NCBI GenBank assembly: GCA_023150555.1
Contig: JAKLKQ010000014.1
Coordinates: 58,281 to 122,280, forward strand
DNA from: Planctomycetota bacterium
GTDB taxonomy: Bacteria; Planctomycetota; SZUA-567; H5-PLA8
Direction of reading: 5' to 3'
Length of the DNA: 64,000 nucleotides
Shown: positions 43,627 through 58,991 of the stretch, piece by piece
Layout: each line of letters begins with the position of its first letter
Position numbering within the stretch: the stretch's first letter is position 1
Notes under the pieces: generated by a model
Told to the model about the DNA's origin: nothing
Databases searched by the model: none
The model's input: only the letters and a program-made list of their open reading frames with translations
Position numbers and translations under genes: made by a program

Positions 43627-44535
43627 TCAGAAGTAGCCCTCTTTCTTCTTCTGTTCCATGCTGCCGGCCTGGTCGTGGTCGATCACGCGGCCCTGGCGCT
43701 CGGAACTCTTCGTCAGCAGCATCTCCTGGATGATCTCGGGCAGCGTCGTGGCGCTGGACTCGATGGCGCCCGTCAGCGGATAGCAGCCCAGCGTGCGGAA
43801 GCGCACGCGCTTCATCTGGGGCTTCTCGCCCTTCTCGAGCGGCATGCGTTCGTCGTCGACCATGATCAGCGTTCCGTCGCGTTCCACGACGGGGCGCTCC
43901 TTGGCGAAGTACAGCGGCACGATGGGGATCTTCTCGAGGTGGATGTAGAGCCACACGTCGAGTTCGGTCCAGTTCGAGAGCGGAAAGACACGGATCGACT
44001 CGCCCTTGTCCACCTTGCCGTTGTAGAGGTTCCAGAGTTCCGGGCGCTGGTTCTTCGGATCCCACTGGTGGTGGCGGTCGCGGAAGCTGTAGATGCGCTC
44101 CTTCGCGCGGCTCTTCTCCTCGTCGCGGCGCGCCCCGCCGAAGGCCGCGTCGAAACCGTGCTTGTCGAGCGCCTGCTTCAGACCGACGGTCTTCATCACG
44201 TCGGTGTGCTTCTTGCTGCCGTGGGTGATGGGCCCGATGCCTTCGCGCACGCCGTCCCGATTGATGTGGACCATCAGGTTGAAGCCGTTCTCTTTGCAGA
44301 ACTGGTCGCGGAAGGAGATCATTTCTTTGAACTTCCACGTCGTATCCACGTGCAGCAGCGGGAAGGGCAGGGGCCCTGGATGAAAGGCCTTCTGCGCCAG
44401 GCGCACCATCACCGACGAGTCCTTGCCGATGGAATACAGCATCACCGGGTTCTCGAACTCGGCGGCGACCTCGCGCATGATGTGGATGCTCTCGGCCTCG
44501 AGCTGGCGCAGGTGGCTGAGGGTGTATTTGCTCAT
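43627..44535 (-). CDS. cysD: Sulfate adenylyltransferase subunit 2
   Basis: The 302-residue protein is CysD, the adenylyl-transferring subunit of ATP sulfurylase. It has the PP-loop-type [17 protein letters not shown], the [16 protein letters not shown] segment, [20 protein letters not shown] and the family C-terminus [11 protein letters not shown]. It joins sulfate to ATP to give APS with the CysN GTPase encoded next. Length is normal when started at ATG 44535 (MSKYTLSHL). A sigma-70-like promoter lies about 170 bp upstream. Confidence 0.95.
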   Translation of the reverse strand: MSKYTLSHLRQLEAESIHIMREVAAEFENPVMLYSIGKDSSVMVRLAQKAFHPGPLPFPLLHVDTTWKFKEMISFRDQFCKENGFNLMVHINRDGVREGIGPITHGSKKHTDVMKTVGLKQALDKHGFDAAFGGARRDEEKSRAKERIYSFRDRHHQWDPKNQRPELWNLYNGKVDKGESIRVFPLSNWTELDVWLYIHLEKIPIVPLYFAKERPVVERDGTLIMVDDERMPLEKGEKPQMKRVRFRTLGCYPLTGAIESSATTLPEIIQEMLLTKSSERQGRVIDHDQAGSMEQKKKEGYF

Positions 44536-44703
44536 ACCAGCGAGACTCTCGAAACGGCGCCCGGACCGTGACGGCGTGGAACGCTCCGGCAGGGAGCATT
44601 CGCCTGGACGCGAAAGCCCAATCTGACCGCAGGAGGCCCAGCCGGGAGGAAGCGGAAGGCGCCCGACGCAAACCTTAACAGCTAAGGCCTTGCAACCCCA
44701 GGT

Positions 44704-44732
44704 ATTTAAGCCAGTTCGGGCGGCGGTTTCAA
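44704..44732 (-). promoter_or_regulatory. Candidate promoter of cysD-cysNC
   Basis: On the minus strand TTGAAA (44727-44732) and TTAAAT (44704-44709) are spaced 17 bp. This would leave a leader of roughly 165 nt before cysD; I see no recognised riboswitch in it. A CCTTA/TAAGG small hairpin lies just downstream. Confidence 0.45.
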
Positions 44733-44787
44733 GCACAGGTGCAGCGCAGTTGGCTCAAATTGGCCTCTTCAAAATTGACCCTGGCGC

Positions 44788-44813
44788 TGCACGTTGTAAC
44801 CTTACATTGTGCA
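44788..44813. promoter_or_regulatory. 26-bp dyad with TTAC-TTGTGCA arms
   Basis: TGCACGTTGTAA and TTACATTGTGCA-type arms face each other over 26 bp with 10 of 13 base pairs matching. The site lies between cysD (minus) and the matrixin gene (plus), about 56 bp upstream of the candidate cysD -35. Related TTACRTTGYGCA cores occur at 13345-13387 and 53813-53823. Confidence 0.5.
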
Positions 44814-44955
44814 GGGGACGTATCAGGGCCCTGTCGCGAGGGCGAGCGCTACGTGGGGCGGGTTGGTTCATTAATGTGTTGCGCCCGCGGCATCCGGACT
44901 AAGGCTCCGCGACGCGGCGAGTCATAGAAGAGGACGACAAACCTCGGAGGACCCC

Positions 44956-47900
44956 ATGACGTTCCTCGCCCGAATTGCAGCCCTGCTCGCGTTCATTATT
45001 GTCCTGGCCTTGCCCAACCTTGCCGCCGAAGTAGGCACGCACACCCACAATGCCACGTGCGGTTTTGATCCGGCAAAGCATCGCGTCTTCAAACGTAATA
45101 GCACCAGCGGATCAACTAGCGCCAAGGCCCGTGGTGTTAACGATGCCACTCAGTTCGAGGACCCTGTCGATCCCGACAACAAGCCTGCCAGGTGGGTGAC
45201 AAATCCAGCCGCATTTCCGTACACGCCCGACAAGAACACGGTTGTCACCTATTCGATCGTGACCTCGGGGTCGGTGACGCATTCCGGCCATACGATGCTG
45301 GCCATTTCGAATTCTGATTTCATCGGCGCCAATACCATTAGCGTGATCAAGGAAGGTGCGGAGTCCTGGAACGATACATGCGGCGTCGTAATGACCTTTG
45401 TCGCCTCAGGCGGTGACATTGTGATCGGAGCCGAAACGTTTCCCGGCAGCCAGGTTGGGTTGGGCGGGTTCGGCGCCAGCACGCAGGATTCCCCGAATTT
45501 TGACCACTGGTACATGACGGACGGTTTTGTCCAGTTGGACAAAGGCGCTACCTGGACCAGCGATGACCTACGCGCTGTAACCGCACATGAAGTAGGACAC
45601 GCATTGGGTCTGAACCATACCAACGTCACGGCTCTCATGTTTCCATCAGTAGTCTCCGGCGTGACCGGCCCCCAGCCCGACGACCGGTGGTATGCGCAGT
45701 TCCTGTATGGGAATGCCGTCCCGAAGGTCATCGCCACCACACCTCAGTCCAATTCGGTCGTCCTAAACATCCGACGTGCCTCACCCAAGCAGACCGGCAC
45801 GAACTCGACGGCGACCAACGACGGCAGTTCCTCCCTGCCCGGAACCGGCACAGGCAGCCAGACCAACGACAGCGTCGACCACTATATCGTTCAGAGAAAG
45901 AAGCCCAGCCAAGGCAGTTTCAGCGACCTGAATACGAATGTAACCGCTTCAAGCGGCGGGCAGAACGCCGATCCGGAGCAGACGGCCGCCCAAAACACTT
46001 TCAGCTTTACCGACGACACAATCGACGAGACGGGCAACTCCCAATACCGCGTGAAGGCGGTCTTCGCGAGCGCCGGGGCCGACACCGTGTTCAGTGACGC
46101 CGTGACCGTGAACGTGACCTCAGTCACCATACTGCCGGTAGCCAACGCACAAAGCATCCAGACCGATGAGGATCAGGCCTTTGGCGGCACCCTGACGGGA
46201 AGCGATCCCGGCGGCGATCCGCTCACGTTTGCCATCGTTACCAACGCCACGAAGGGGACGGCGGTCGTTACCAATTCTTCGACCGGGGCCTTCACGTATA
46301 CGCCAACGTCCGACCTCAACGGTTCGGACAGTTTCACCTTCAAGGTAACCGCCGGGGGCGACGATTCGGCGGCGGCCACGGTCTCGGTGGCCATTAACGC
46401 GATCAACGACAACCCCTCCCTGACTACCAACGCGGGGTTAACTGTCAACGAGGGCGCGCAGGGCACCATCGACAGCACAAAACTCCTGGTTAGTGATGTC
46501 GACAGCGCTACCATCACCTTCACCCTGACCTCAGCGCCCGCCAACGGAACCCTCCGAAACAGTACGACGACCATCAACGCCAGCGGCACGTTCACGCAGG
46601 CGAGCATCAGCGCCGGCAACATCAATTACCTGCATAACGGCGGCGAAACCACTACCGACAGTTTTCAGGTCACCGTCATCGACGGCAGCGGCGGCGGCGG
46701 AAACCTGGGCCCCAACACCTTCAACCTCACCATCACGCCGCAGAACGACCCGCCCGTCGCCAGTATCACGACGCCCAACGCGTCGGAGGTTGAGGTCGAC
46801 GAATCCGACACGGTCAATTTCGTCGCGACGTCCACGGACCCCGATGGCGGCGCGCCGACATACACCTGGGACTTCGGCGACGGCACCGGCGACACCGGCG
46901 CCAACGTCTCGCACCAGTTCGCGCCCGGAAGTTACGTCGTTACTGTCACCGTCAGCGACGGCAACGGCGGCGTGGATACGGCCTCCGTCATCGTCAATGT
47001 CGCGGGCGGCGCCGGCGACGGCTCGCTGTTGGTGCTGAAGGGCGCATTCACCGTCGCGTGGTCGTCGCATGCCAAGAGTCAGCTCAAGGACAAGTTCACT
47101 CTGGCCGGCACGCTGAATCCTTCGGGCCTGCCAGCCATAGTCCCCGTCGGCGCGGAGGTCGAAGTCTGGGCCAACGCGGTGGGGGAGGCGCCGGTGCTGC
47201 TGACGGGCTCGGCGATGCCGCTCGACGCGCAGGGCTCGGGCAACGGCGCGGCGCTCGACGGCACGGAGGCGTTCAAGGTCAAGGTGAGCCCCAAGAACGG
47301 GAAGTACTCGGTCTCGGTGAGCAACACCGATCTGCGCAGCGTGCTGGGACTGACCGAGGATGCCGCCACCAACCAGACCCTGCCGGTGGATGCGAACCTG
47401 GTCTTCAACAACGTCCCGACGATGGCCTTCCCGGATCTGATGGGGAACTGCGAGTTCCTCTATACGACCAAGCAGTCCAGCTCATCGAAGGGCAAGTTCG
47501 CACTGAAAAGCAACGACCTGCTGAGCGGTGCGTTCGTGGCGCTGAAGACCAGCGCGGCGCAGGACAAGGCGAGCAGCGACTATAAGGTGATGCTGACCGC
47601 GTCCATGGTCTCGGGCGGCGGCGGCCCCGTGGAACCCACCGGCCCCGTGACCGTGACCATCGGCGGCGCCGATCCGATCGTGATTCCCGCCATCCAGTTG
47701 GTCCAGAGTGGCGGCGGCGCGACCAGCACCTACACACTGGTATCGGGCGGAGCACCCGGCCTGCTAAAGTTCGCCATCAGCAACTCGAAGAAGTCCGTGA
47801 GCCTCGCGACGGACCTGCTCGCGAACACCGGCATCCCGATCGTCAACGACCCGGAGTTGGAGCACGAGCTGCCGATCACGGTCGACGTGGAGGTCAACGG

Positions 47901-47976
47901 CGGGGATACGCACACCTTCGAGACCACGGTTGAACTGATGCGTTCGGCCATCACCACCGGGAAGTGGAAGCGCTGA
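44956..47976 (+). CDS. Secreted matrixin-type metalloprotease with cadherin-like and PKD domains
   Basis: The 1006-residue product has a signal peptide (IAALLAFIIVLALPNLAA). The catalytic domain (about 90-260) contains the zinc site HEVGHALGLNH (His211, His215, His221) and a Met-turn Met228 in ALMFP, as in matrixins. It is followed by a Fn3-like region, two cadherin-like/Ig-like repeats (about 392-485 and 487-605; DLNGSDSFTFKVTAGG, GETTTDSFQVTV), a PKD domain (about 606-690; YTWDFGDGTGD) and a 300-residue beta-rich C-terminal region. The protein is exported and probably degrades or binds extracellular polymers. Base composition of the 5' half appears less GC-rich than neighbours. CGGAGGA precedes the ATG. 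Confidence 0.85.
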   Translation: MTFLARIAALLAFIIVLALPNLAAEVGTHTHNATCGFDPAKHRVFKRNSTSGSTSAKARGVNDATQFEDPVDPDNKPARWVTNPAAFPYTPDKNTVVTYSIVTSGSVTHSGHTMLAISNSDFIGANTISVIKEGAESWNDTCGVVMTFVASGGDIVIGAETFPGSQVGLGGFGASTQDSPNFDHWYMTDGFVQLDKGATWTSDDLRAVTAHEVGHALGLNHTNVTALMFPSVVSGVTGPQPDDRWYAQFLYGNAVPKVIATTPQSNSVVLNIRRASPKQTGTNSTATNDGSSSLPGTGTGSQTNDSVDHYIVQRKKPSQGSFSDLNTNVTASSGGQNADPEQTAAQNTFSFTDDTIDETGNSQYRVKAVFASAGADTVFSDAVTVNVTSVTILPVANAQSIQTDEDQAFGGTLTGSDPGGDPLTFAIVTNATKGTAVVTNSSTGAFTYTPTSDLNGSDSFTFKVTAGGDDSAAATVSVAINAINDNPSLTTNAGLTVNEGAQGTIDSTKLLVSDVDSATITFTLTSAPANGTLRNSTTTINASGTFTQASISAGNINYLHNGGETTTDSFQVTVIDGSGGGGNLGPNTFNLTITPQNDPPVASITTPNASEVEVDESDTVNFVATSTDPDGGAPTYTWDFGDGTGDTGANVSHQFAPGSYVVTVTVSDGNGGVDTASVIVNVAGGAGDGSLLVLKGAFTVAWSSHAKSQLKDKFTLAGTLNPSGLPAIVPVGAEVEVWANAVGEAPVLLTGSAMPLDAQGSGNGAALDGTEAFKVKVSPKNGKYSVSVSNTDLRSVLGLTEDAATNQTLPVDANLVFNNVPTMAFPDLMGNCEFLYTTKQSSSSKGKFALKSNDLLSGAFVALKTSAAQDKASSDYKVMLTASMVSGGGGPVEPTGPVTVTIGGADPIVIPAIQLVQSGGGATSTYTLVSGGAPGLLKFAISNSKKSVSLATDLLANTGIPIVNDPELEHELPITVDVEVNGGDTHTFETTVELMRSAITTGKWKR

Positions 47977-47984
47977 CGCGCGCC

Positions 47985-53732
<5,748 letters not shown>

Positions 53733-53860
53733 GTACGATCCCGAATCATTCCACGCAAGTGCAGTAGAGGACAGCCTTTATGCGCAGATCCCTACTTGAG
53801 ATACACCATTCTTGCACAATGTGTTATTGAAGCCTAATCCTTTTCCGCGGCTCTACAATA

Positions 53861-55744
53861 CTAGATCGCTTTCCACTGCTGGTTTGCTTCACCAAAGGCC
53901 TTGCGCGGCGCACCATTTTTCGCGCCGGCCAGGTGACGCGCGGCCAATTGCACAGGCGCATTCGAGACCGGCGCCGCGAAGAGGAAGTGCCGGCAGCCCC
54001 CGTCGATGACGTGCGGCGGCTCTTCGCACGAGACCAGGCCCGCCTCGTCCTTCGTCCCCGCGAAGGGGCTCATTAATGTCCAGCCTTCCAGCGCGCGGCT
54101 AAAGACCGCAAGGCCGCGCGTGGGGTCTTCGGCCAAGCCGGCGAGAGCGTGGCGTTCGACGAGCGGCTCCGTGCCGGGCGGCACGCCCAGTGTGAAGCCG
54201 CCTTCGACCCATTGCGCGCCTTGGGGCGCCTCGGCGTTGCGGCGGGGCCGGATGAAGTGCTCGGCCGTATAGCCATCCTCGTCGATGCGCAGGGTGGTGT
54301 GGACAACCGCGCCGGTGTTGTCGGGCGCGCGGTAGTCGGCAGTGACGTGAACCGTGCGGCCGTCGTTGACGTCCACCTCCAGGATCTCGCGCGGGCCGAC
54401 CAGCGTCCCGTCGGCCAGGCGCAGGGCCAACTGCGTGTCGAGCACGCTGAGCTGCTTCACCGTCGACGAGGCGCAGGGGAAGGCCGTGCTGTAGACCCAC
54501 TTGCCGTACAGCGCGCCACCGGTGTTGCGCAGGTTGTAAAGTCGGACCTCGCCGCGATCCTTGATGCCTTGCAGGACCATGCCCGGCCCTTGGCGCGGTT
54601 CCAGGAAGCCTTTCTCGATGGGCGGCGCCGCGGCGGGCTCGCGCCAAAACGGATGCGCGTCGTCCAGCGCCAGACAGAGGAACGCCTGCATGCCCCAATA
54701 CGGATGCCCGCAGTTGATGTACGCGCTGCGGCCGCCGTCGGAGCCGTTGGGCGACAGGCGCTCGCGCAGCGTTCCGTGTTCGTTCAGTGAGCCGCCGTCG
54801 AGCCACGCCTGCAGGTTTCGCGCCAGCATTGCACGCGTAAGGCCCCCGCCGACCGTCGCGCGGCCTTGGCCAAGGTAATGCGCAGCGACCAAGCCGCTGA
54901 GCCAGCCCCAGCGGTAGGGGAGGGAGCGCCCGAAGAGCACATTGCGCCCGCTTCCGTCGATCAGCAGGGGCAAGTCGCGCTGGCGCTGCTCGAAGCGGTC
55001 CAGCGCGCGGTCGAGCATGGGGCTATCGTAGGCTGGCAGCATCGCGCGCAGGTAGCAGTGGTGCGAGCCCCAGACCCAGAAGTTGTAGTAGTCGATGCCG
55101 TGGTACTTGCCGTCCCACAGCCAGCCGTCGGCGATGTGGACCTCGTCGCCGATGATCAGGTCGCGGCGGATGGCCTCCGCGTCGCCGGAAAAGCCGTACT
55201 CGGCCAGCGCGATGCGCGCAGCGTGGTTCGTCGCCGTGAAGAGGCTCCAGTTGCTGTAGTGGTCCGTGTAGTCGGTGCAGCTCGCCAGCCACTTTTGGAT
55301 GTTGCCGCGCTGCTGCGCGTCGAGCGTCGGCAGGAGCCAGTCCCGGCTGAGCCACAGGCTCCAGGCCACGATGCTGGACTCGACCTGCCGCTGGTTGCCG
55401 GTGTCGGGAAAGCCGTAGCCCCAGAAGTCGGCGTGGCCGGGATCGAAGGCGTGCACGAAGGCGTCGCGCAGTACCTGTTTCACGTTCAGCTTCGCGCCGT
55501 CTTCCAGTTCCAGCGTGGCCGGATTGGCCGGCTGTGCGGCCCAGGCGGCCAGCGCGGGCATCCAGCGCGTAACGCCGTCGCACTGCTTGCCGCTGGCGCT
55601 CTTGAAATTCGGATTCTTGACGCCGTCGGGCGTCTCCCAGACGGCGCAACTGGGCGAGGTCTCGCGCAGCGTCCTGTACCAGCCGGTGGCGAGACGGGCG
55701 AAAGTCCTGTGAAACCAGGCACGATCAAAGGCCGGGGCGGGCAT
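53861..55744 (-). CDS. DUF2264-domain protein
   Basis: The 627-residue protein matches DUF2264, an (alpha/alpha) barrel-like fold found beside glycan-degrading genes. Landmarks are FWGYGFPDTGNQRQVESSIVAW, DGWLWDGKYHGIDYYNFWVWG and PLLIDGSGRNVLFGRSLPYRWGWLSG. The C-terminal 250 residues are beta-rich. No signal peptide is visible. Related barrels act as unsaturated uronyl hydrolases or polysaccharide lyases; the reaction here is not known. The start ATG 55744 has GAGG 6 bases upstream. Two GTGTACAT sites (55774-55803) lie in its 5' region, and a TonB receptor is divergent. It shares a direction with the giant kinase, 128 bp apart. Confidence 0.78.
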   Translation of the reverse strand: MPAPAFDRAWFHRTFARLATGWYRTLRETSPSCAVWETPDGVKNPNFKSASGKQCDGVTRWMPALAAWAAQPANPATLELEDGAKLNVKQVLRDAFVHAFDPGHADFWGYGFPDTGNQRQVESSIVAWSLWLSRDWLLPTLDAQQRGNIQKWLASCTDYTDHYSNWSLFTATNHAARIALAEYGFSGDAEAIRRDLIIGDEVHIADGWLWDGKYHGIDYYNFWVWGSHHCYLRAMLPAYDSPMLDRALDRFEQRQRDLPLLIDGSGRNVLFGRSLPYRWGWLSGLVAAHYLGQGRATVGGGLTRAMLARNLQAWLDGGSLNEHGTLRERLSPNGSDGGRSAYINCGHPYWGMQAFLCLALDDAHPFWREPAAAPPIEKGFLEPRQGPGMVLQGIKDRGEVRLYNLRNTGGALYGKWVYSTAFPCASSTVKQLSVLDTQLALRLADGTLVGPREILEVDVNDGRTVHVTADYRAPDNTGAVVHTTLRIDEDGYTAEHFIRPRRNAEAPQGAQWVEGGFTLGVPPGTEPLVERHALAGLAEDPTRGLAVFSRALEGWTLMSPFAGTKDEAGLVSCEEPPHVIDGGCRHFLFAAPVSNAPVQLAARHLAGAKNGAPRKAFGEANQQWKAI

Positions 55745-55773
55745 CTATGCACCTCGTTGGAATTGCCTGAGAC

Positions 55774-55803
55774 GTGTACATCCGTTTGTCAGAGTGTGTA
55801 CAT
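55774..55803. promoter_or_regulatory. Paired GTGTACAT sites between DUF2264 and TonB-receptor genes
   Basis: GTGTACAT occurs at 55774-55781 and 55796-55803, start to start 22 bp, about two helical turns. The pair lies 30-60 bp upstream of the DUF2264 start in a 232-bp divergent intergenic region, where a repressor dimer could act. Confidence 0.45.
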
Positions 55804-55976
55804 GTTCTTATCCAAGCGCTGCTCAAAATGCATTGACAATTCGGACTTATTTGAAAACCTAATGGCCCGGATTTTGCCTATACTCTGATTCGCTGACAAG
55901 AAAAAACGGACTGTTGTGGCCAGGTGCGACCACGGCTTCCGTCCAGTTCGCCGCTCAAGAGGGAAAAGGAACCGTC

Positions 55977-58262
55977 ATGTACCGCAAGACCGCATTCCGC
56001 TGTCCGGCCGTCCTCGCCGCAGGCCTGGCCTGTCTCTGGGGGGTGGCGCCCTTCACAGCGAGCGCCGAGGAGCCCGCACCGCCGGCGCCGGCCCAGCCCG
56101 AGAAAGAGGAGCCGAAGGCCGAGGACGCCGCGGAAGCCAAAGCAGATAGCAAGCTCAAGTCCAAGCCGCTGACCGTCACTGTCGTGGCCACGCAGTCGGA
56201 GCAGGAGACCTTTGACGTGCCCAACCAAGTCGACGTGGTCGGCGACGATGAGATCACGCACCGAATCCACAGCGAGAACAACTTCAACGACACCTTCCGC
56301 GAACTGCCGGGCTTCAGTATCCAGAAGACCGGGCACGGGCAGGGCTCGCCGTTTATCCGCGGCCTGACCGGCTACCACAACCTGTTGATGATCGATGGCG
56401 TGCGCTTTAACAACTCGACCTTCCGCAGCGGCCCGATGCAGTACTGGGCCACCATAGATCCTCTCTTTCTGGAGCGCGTCGACGTGATGCGCGGGCCGGG
56501 CTCATCGCTGTGGGGCTCCGACGCCGTCGGCGGCGTGGTCAACGCGATCACCAAGTCCACCGAGACGTGGAACAGCACCACGCACCAGGACCTGGGCAAC
56601 GGCGTGCGCGTGGGCGGCCGCGCGCTCTACCGCTTCGACATGGCCGAACGCACCAACATCGGGCACGTCGAGTTCATGGGCAGCCACAAGGACAAGGTGG
56701 GCTGGATCTTCGGCGGCAGCTACAAGGACCACGACGACTTCGTCGGCGGCGGCGGAAGCGGCGGCGTGCAGGAGTACACCGGCTACGAGGAATACAGCCT
56801 CAACGGCAAGGTCCAGTACCGTCCGGCCGACCACCACGAGCTGACCTTCTACGTCGACCGTGCCAAGCAGAACGACGTCCCGCGCACGCAGCGCACCGTC
56901 TACTACACGCCCTGGGAAGGCACCTCCGCCGGCAGCGACCGCCGCAGAGAGTTCGACCAGAACCGCCTGCTCGCCTACGCCAAGTACCGCCTCGACGGCA
57001 TGGACGGCTTCGTCGAGGAACTGGAGGCAACCGTCAGCCACCAGACCCAGATCGAAGACCAGTTCCGCATCGACAGCAGCAACCGCCGGCGCTTCGACCA
57101 GTTCGAGGTCAACGTTCTCGGCGCGCAGGTCCGCGCGGCTTCGCCCAGCCCCATCGGCCGGCTGACCTACGGTATCGACTACTACCACGAGGACGTCGAG
57201 TCCGGCGGCAAGCGCTTCAACCAGGATGGCTCGCTCAACCGCGTCGAGCTCACCGGTTCGGTCGGCGACAACGCCAGCTACGACCTGCTGGGCCTCTACA
57301 TCCAGGACGAGGCCGAGGTGCTGGACGGATTCCTGACCATCACCGGCGGCGGGCGCTTCACCTGGGCCCGCGCCAATGCCGACAAGGTCAACGACCCGAC
57401 GCTGGGCAAGGTCGCGATCGACGACCAGTGGAGCAGCTTCGTCGGTTCGCTGCGCTTCCTGATCCGCCCCGACCGCGAGAGCGGCGACCACTGGCGCGCC
57501 TTCGCCGGCGTGCAGCAGTCGTTCCGCGCGCCTTCGCTGCACGACCTGACCAGCAACGACAGCACCTCCGTGCTGGAGATTCCCAACACGAACCAGAGTC
57601 TGGACCCCGAGCAGTACACGACGTACGAGATCGGCGGACGCACGCGCTACGGCGGTTTCACCGCCTCGGCCAGCTACTACTACACCTTCATCCACAACCA
57701 GCTGATCCGCCAGCCCACCGGCGACCTGGAGGACAACAACGACCCGCTCTCCGCGCCCATCGTCGTGCGCCAGAACGGCGGCAAGGGCTACCTGTACGGC
57801 GCCGAGTTCAGCATGTCGTACAACTTCCTCGACGACTTCACCGCGTGGGGCAACGTGACCTGGACCGACGGCGCGATCCTGGACTTCGTCGTCGACGACG
57901 AGGGCCCGCCCGTCGTCACCGCCAAGCGCCGCCAGGCCATCCGCCGCATCGTCCCTGTGATGAGCCACTTCGGCCTGAAGTACGAGCCCGTCGGCAAGAA
58001 CTGGTGGGTCGAAGCCCACGGCGACGTCTTCGGCGACGCCGACATGGTCACCAACGCCGACGCCAGCGACAACCGCGTTCCGCCCGGCGGCACGCCCGGC
58101 TTCGCGGTCTTCGGCATCCGCGGCGGCGTGAAGCTGGTGAAGGAGAAGCTCAACATCACGGGCGCCGTGCGCAACATCGGCAACGTCGACTATCGCATCA
58201 GCGGCAGCGGCCAGAACGAACCCGGCATCAGCTTCCTGCTCAGCCTCGACTTCAAATTCTAG
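55977..58262 (+). CDS. TonB-dependent outer-membrane receptor
   Basis: The 761-residue protein has a signal peptide (VLAAGLACLWGVAPFTASAE), an acidic Pro-rich linker, a TonB-box-like LTVTVVATQ, and a plug domain (VDVVGDDEITHR..., FIRGLTGYHNLLMIDGVRFNN, VDVMRGPGSSLWGSDAVGGVVN). Beta-barrel strands follow, ending LLSLDFKF with a C-terminal Phe. Such receptors take up iron chelates, cobalamin, metals or oligosaccharides using TonB energy. Downstream, on the opposite strand and overlapping by 4 bp, is a secreted His-containing protein, then a barrel lipoprotein, so a metal-uptake role is possible but not shown. GGGAAAAGGA precedes the ATG. Confidence 0.9.
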   Translation: MYRKTAFRCPAVLAAGLACLWGVAPFTASAEEPAPPAPAQPEKEEPKAEDAAEAKADSKLKSKPLTVTVVATQSEQETFDVPNQVDVVGDDEITHRIHSENNFNDTFRELPGFSIQKTGHGQGSPFIRGLTGYHNLLMIDGVRFNNSTFRSGPMQYWATIDPLFLERVDVMRGPGSSLWGSDAVGGVVNAITKSTETWNSTTHQDLGNGVRVGGRALYRFDMAERTNIGHVEFMGSHKDKVGWIFGGSYKDHDDFVGGGGSGGVQEYTGYEEYSLNGKVQYRPADHHELTFYVDRAKQNDVPRTQRTVYYTPWEGTSAGSDRRREFDQNRLLAYAKYRLDGMDGFVEELEATVSHQTQIEDQFRIDSSNRRRFDQFEVNVLGAQVRAASPSPIGRLTYGIDYYHEDVESGGKRFNQDGSLNRVELTGSVGDNASYDLLGLYIQDEAEVLDGFLTITGGGRFTWARANADKVNDPTLGKVAIDDQWSSFVGSLRFLIRPDRESGDHWRAFAGVQQSFRAPSLHDLTSNDSTSVLEIPNTNQSLDPEQYTTYEIGGRTRYGGFTASASYYYTFIHNQLIRQPTGDLEDNNDPLSAPIVVRQNGGKGYLYGAEFSMSYNFLDDFTAWGNVTWTDGAILDFVVDDEGPPVVTAKRRQAIRRIVPVMSHFGLKYEPVGKNWWVEAHGDVFGDADMVTNADASDNRVPPGGTPGFAVFGIRGGVKLVKEKLNITGAVRNIGNVDYRISGSGQNEPGISFLLSLDFKF

Positions 58263-58957
58263 AATGCCTCAGGCTCGTGGTGCGCTTCCTCTTCGGTCAC
58301 GACCTCGGCTGGGGTGCCGCGCCCGGTGATGGACTTCTTTCCGCGCTTCAGATCCACGTCGAAGTCGCCTTCCCACAAGGTGTGCGCGTGGCGCGGCGCG
58401 GCGCCGGCGGCCGCAGCGTCGTGCGGAGGGTGATTGTGCGTCAGATGCAGGTGCAGCCGCACACGCGGGCCGGCGCCTTCCAGCATCTCCTTCAAAGCCT
58501 CGAAGTGCCCGCGCTCCAGATCCAGCGCGAATCCGTTGCCGCCGAAGACCAGGCGCAACTTTACCTCGCGGGTCTTGATGCGCGCGTTCCCGTCCGTGAC
58601 GTCCGACCAAGTCCAGGAATCCGCGTGGCGCGGCCCGCCGTCCGCGGCCGCGGAGGCTTCCTCATGAGCTTCTAGGCTCAGCGTCAACGTGACCAGGCGC
58701 TCTTTCAGGAACTCCGGCTGCGCCGAGTCGAAGGCCTCGTCGTCGAGGTCCAGCAGCAGGTACAGGCGGTCCCGGCCGTCCTGCGCCGTGTTCAGGATAA
58801 AGTCCAGGCGGTTCCGGATGCCGTGGCTGCCGAAGGCGCCTTTCATCCCGCCGTGTCGCGCATCGGCGCTCGTCGCCAACGTCGGCCCCGGCAAGGTCCA
58901 CGCCAGCACCGCCAGCGCGCCCAAGGCGCAGGGGATCATCGTCGCAAGCTTTTTCAT
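58259..58957 (-). CDS. Secreted His-rich hypothetical protein
   Basis: The 232-residue product has a signal peptide (IPCALGALAVLAWTLPGPTLA). The mature part has beta-strand segments (LYLLLDLDDEAFD; EVKLRLVFGGNGFALDLERGHFEALKEML), and near the end a run of His residues (LHLHLTHNHPPHD and later PRHAHTLWEGDF) that could bind metal. I do not recognise the family with confidence. The 3' end overlaps the TonB receptor gene by 4 bp. AAAGGAA lies 8 bases before the ATG. It leads into no other gene downstream but follows a barrel lipoprotein gene 34 bp upstream, so the two are likely co-transcribed. Confidence 0.68.
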   Translation of the reverse strand: MKKLATMIPCALGALAVLAWTLPGPTLATSADARHGGMKGAFGSHGIRNRLDFILNTAQDGRDRLYLLLDLDDEAFDSAQPEFLKERLVTLTLSLEAHEEASAAADGGPRHADSWTWSDVTDGNARIKTREVKLRLVFGGNGFALDLERGHFEALKEMLEGAGPRVRLHLHLTHNHPPHDAAAAGAAPRHAHTLWEGDFDVDLKRGKKSITGRGTPAEVVTEEEAHHEPEAF

Positions 58958-58991
58958 CGGGTCTGTTCCTTTCGCAATTTCATGTTCGTTT

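Noticed and set aside
55833..55863. TTGACA-based promoter for the TonB receptor
   Set aside because: TTGACA is present, but no -10 hexamer lies at 16-18 bp; a TATACT at 55879 is too far away.
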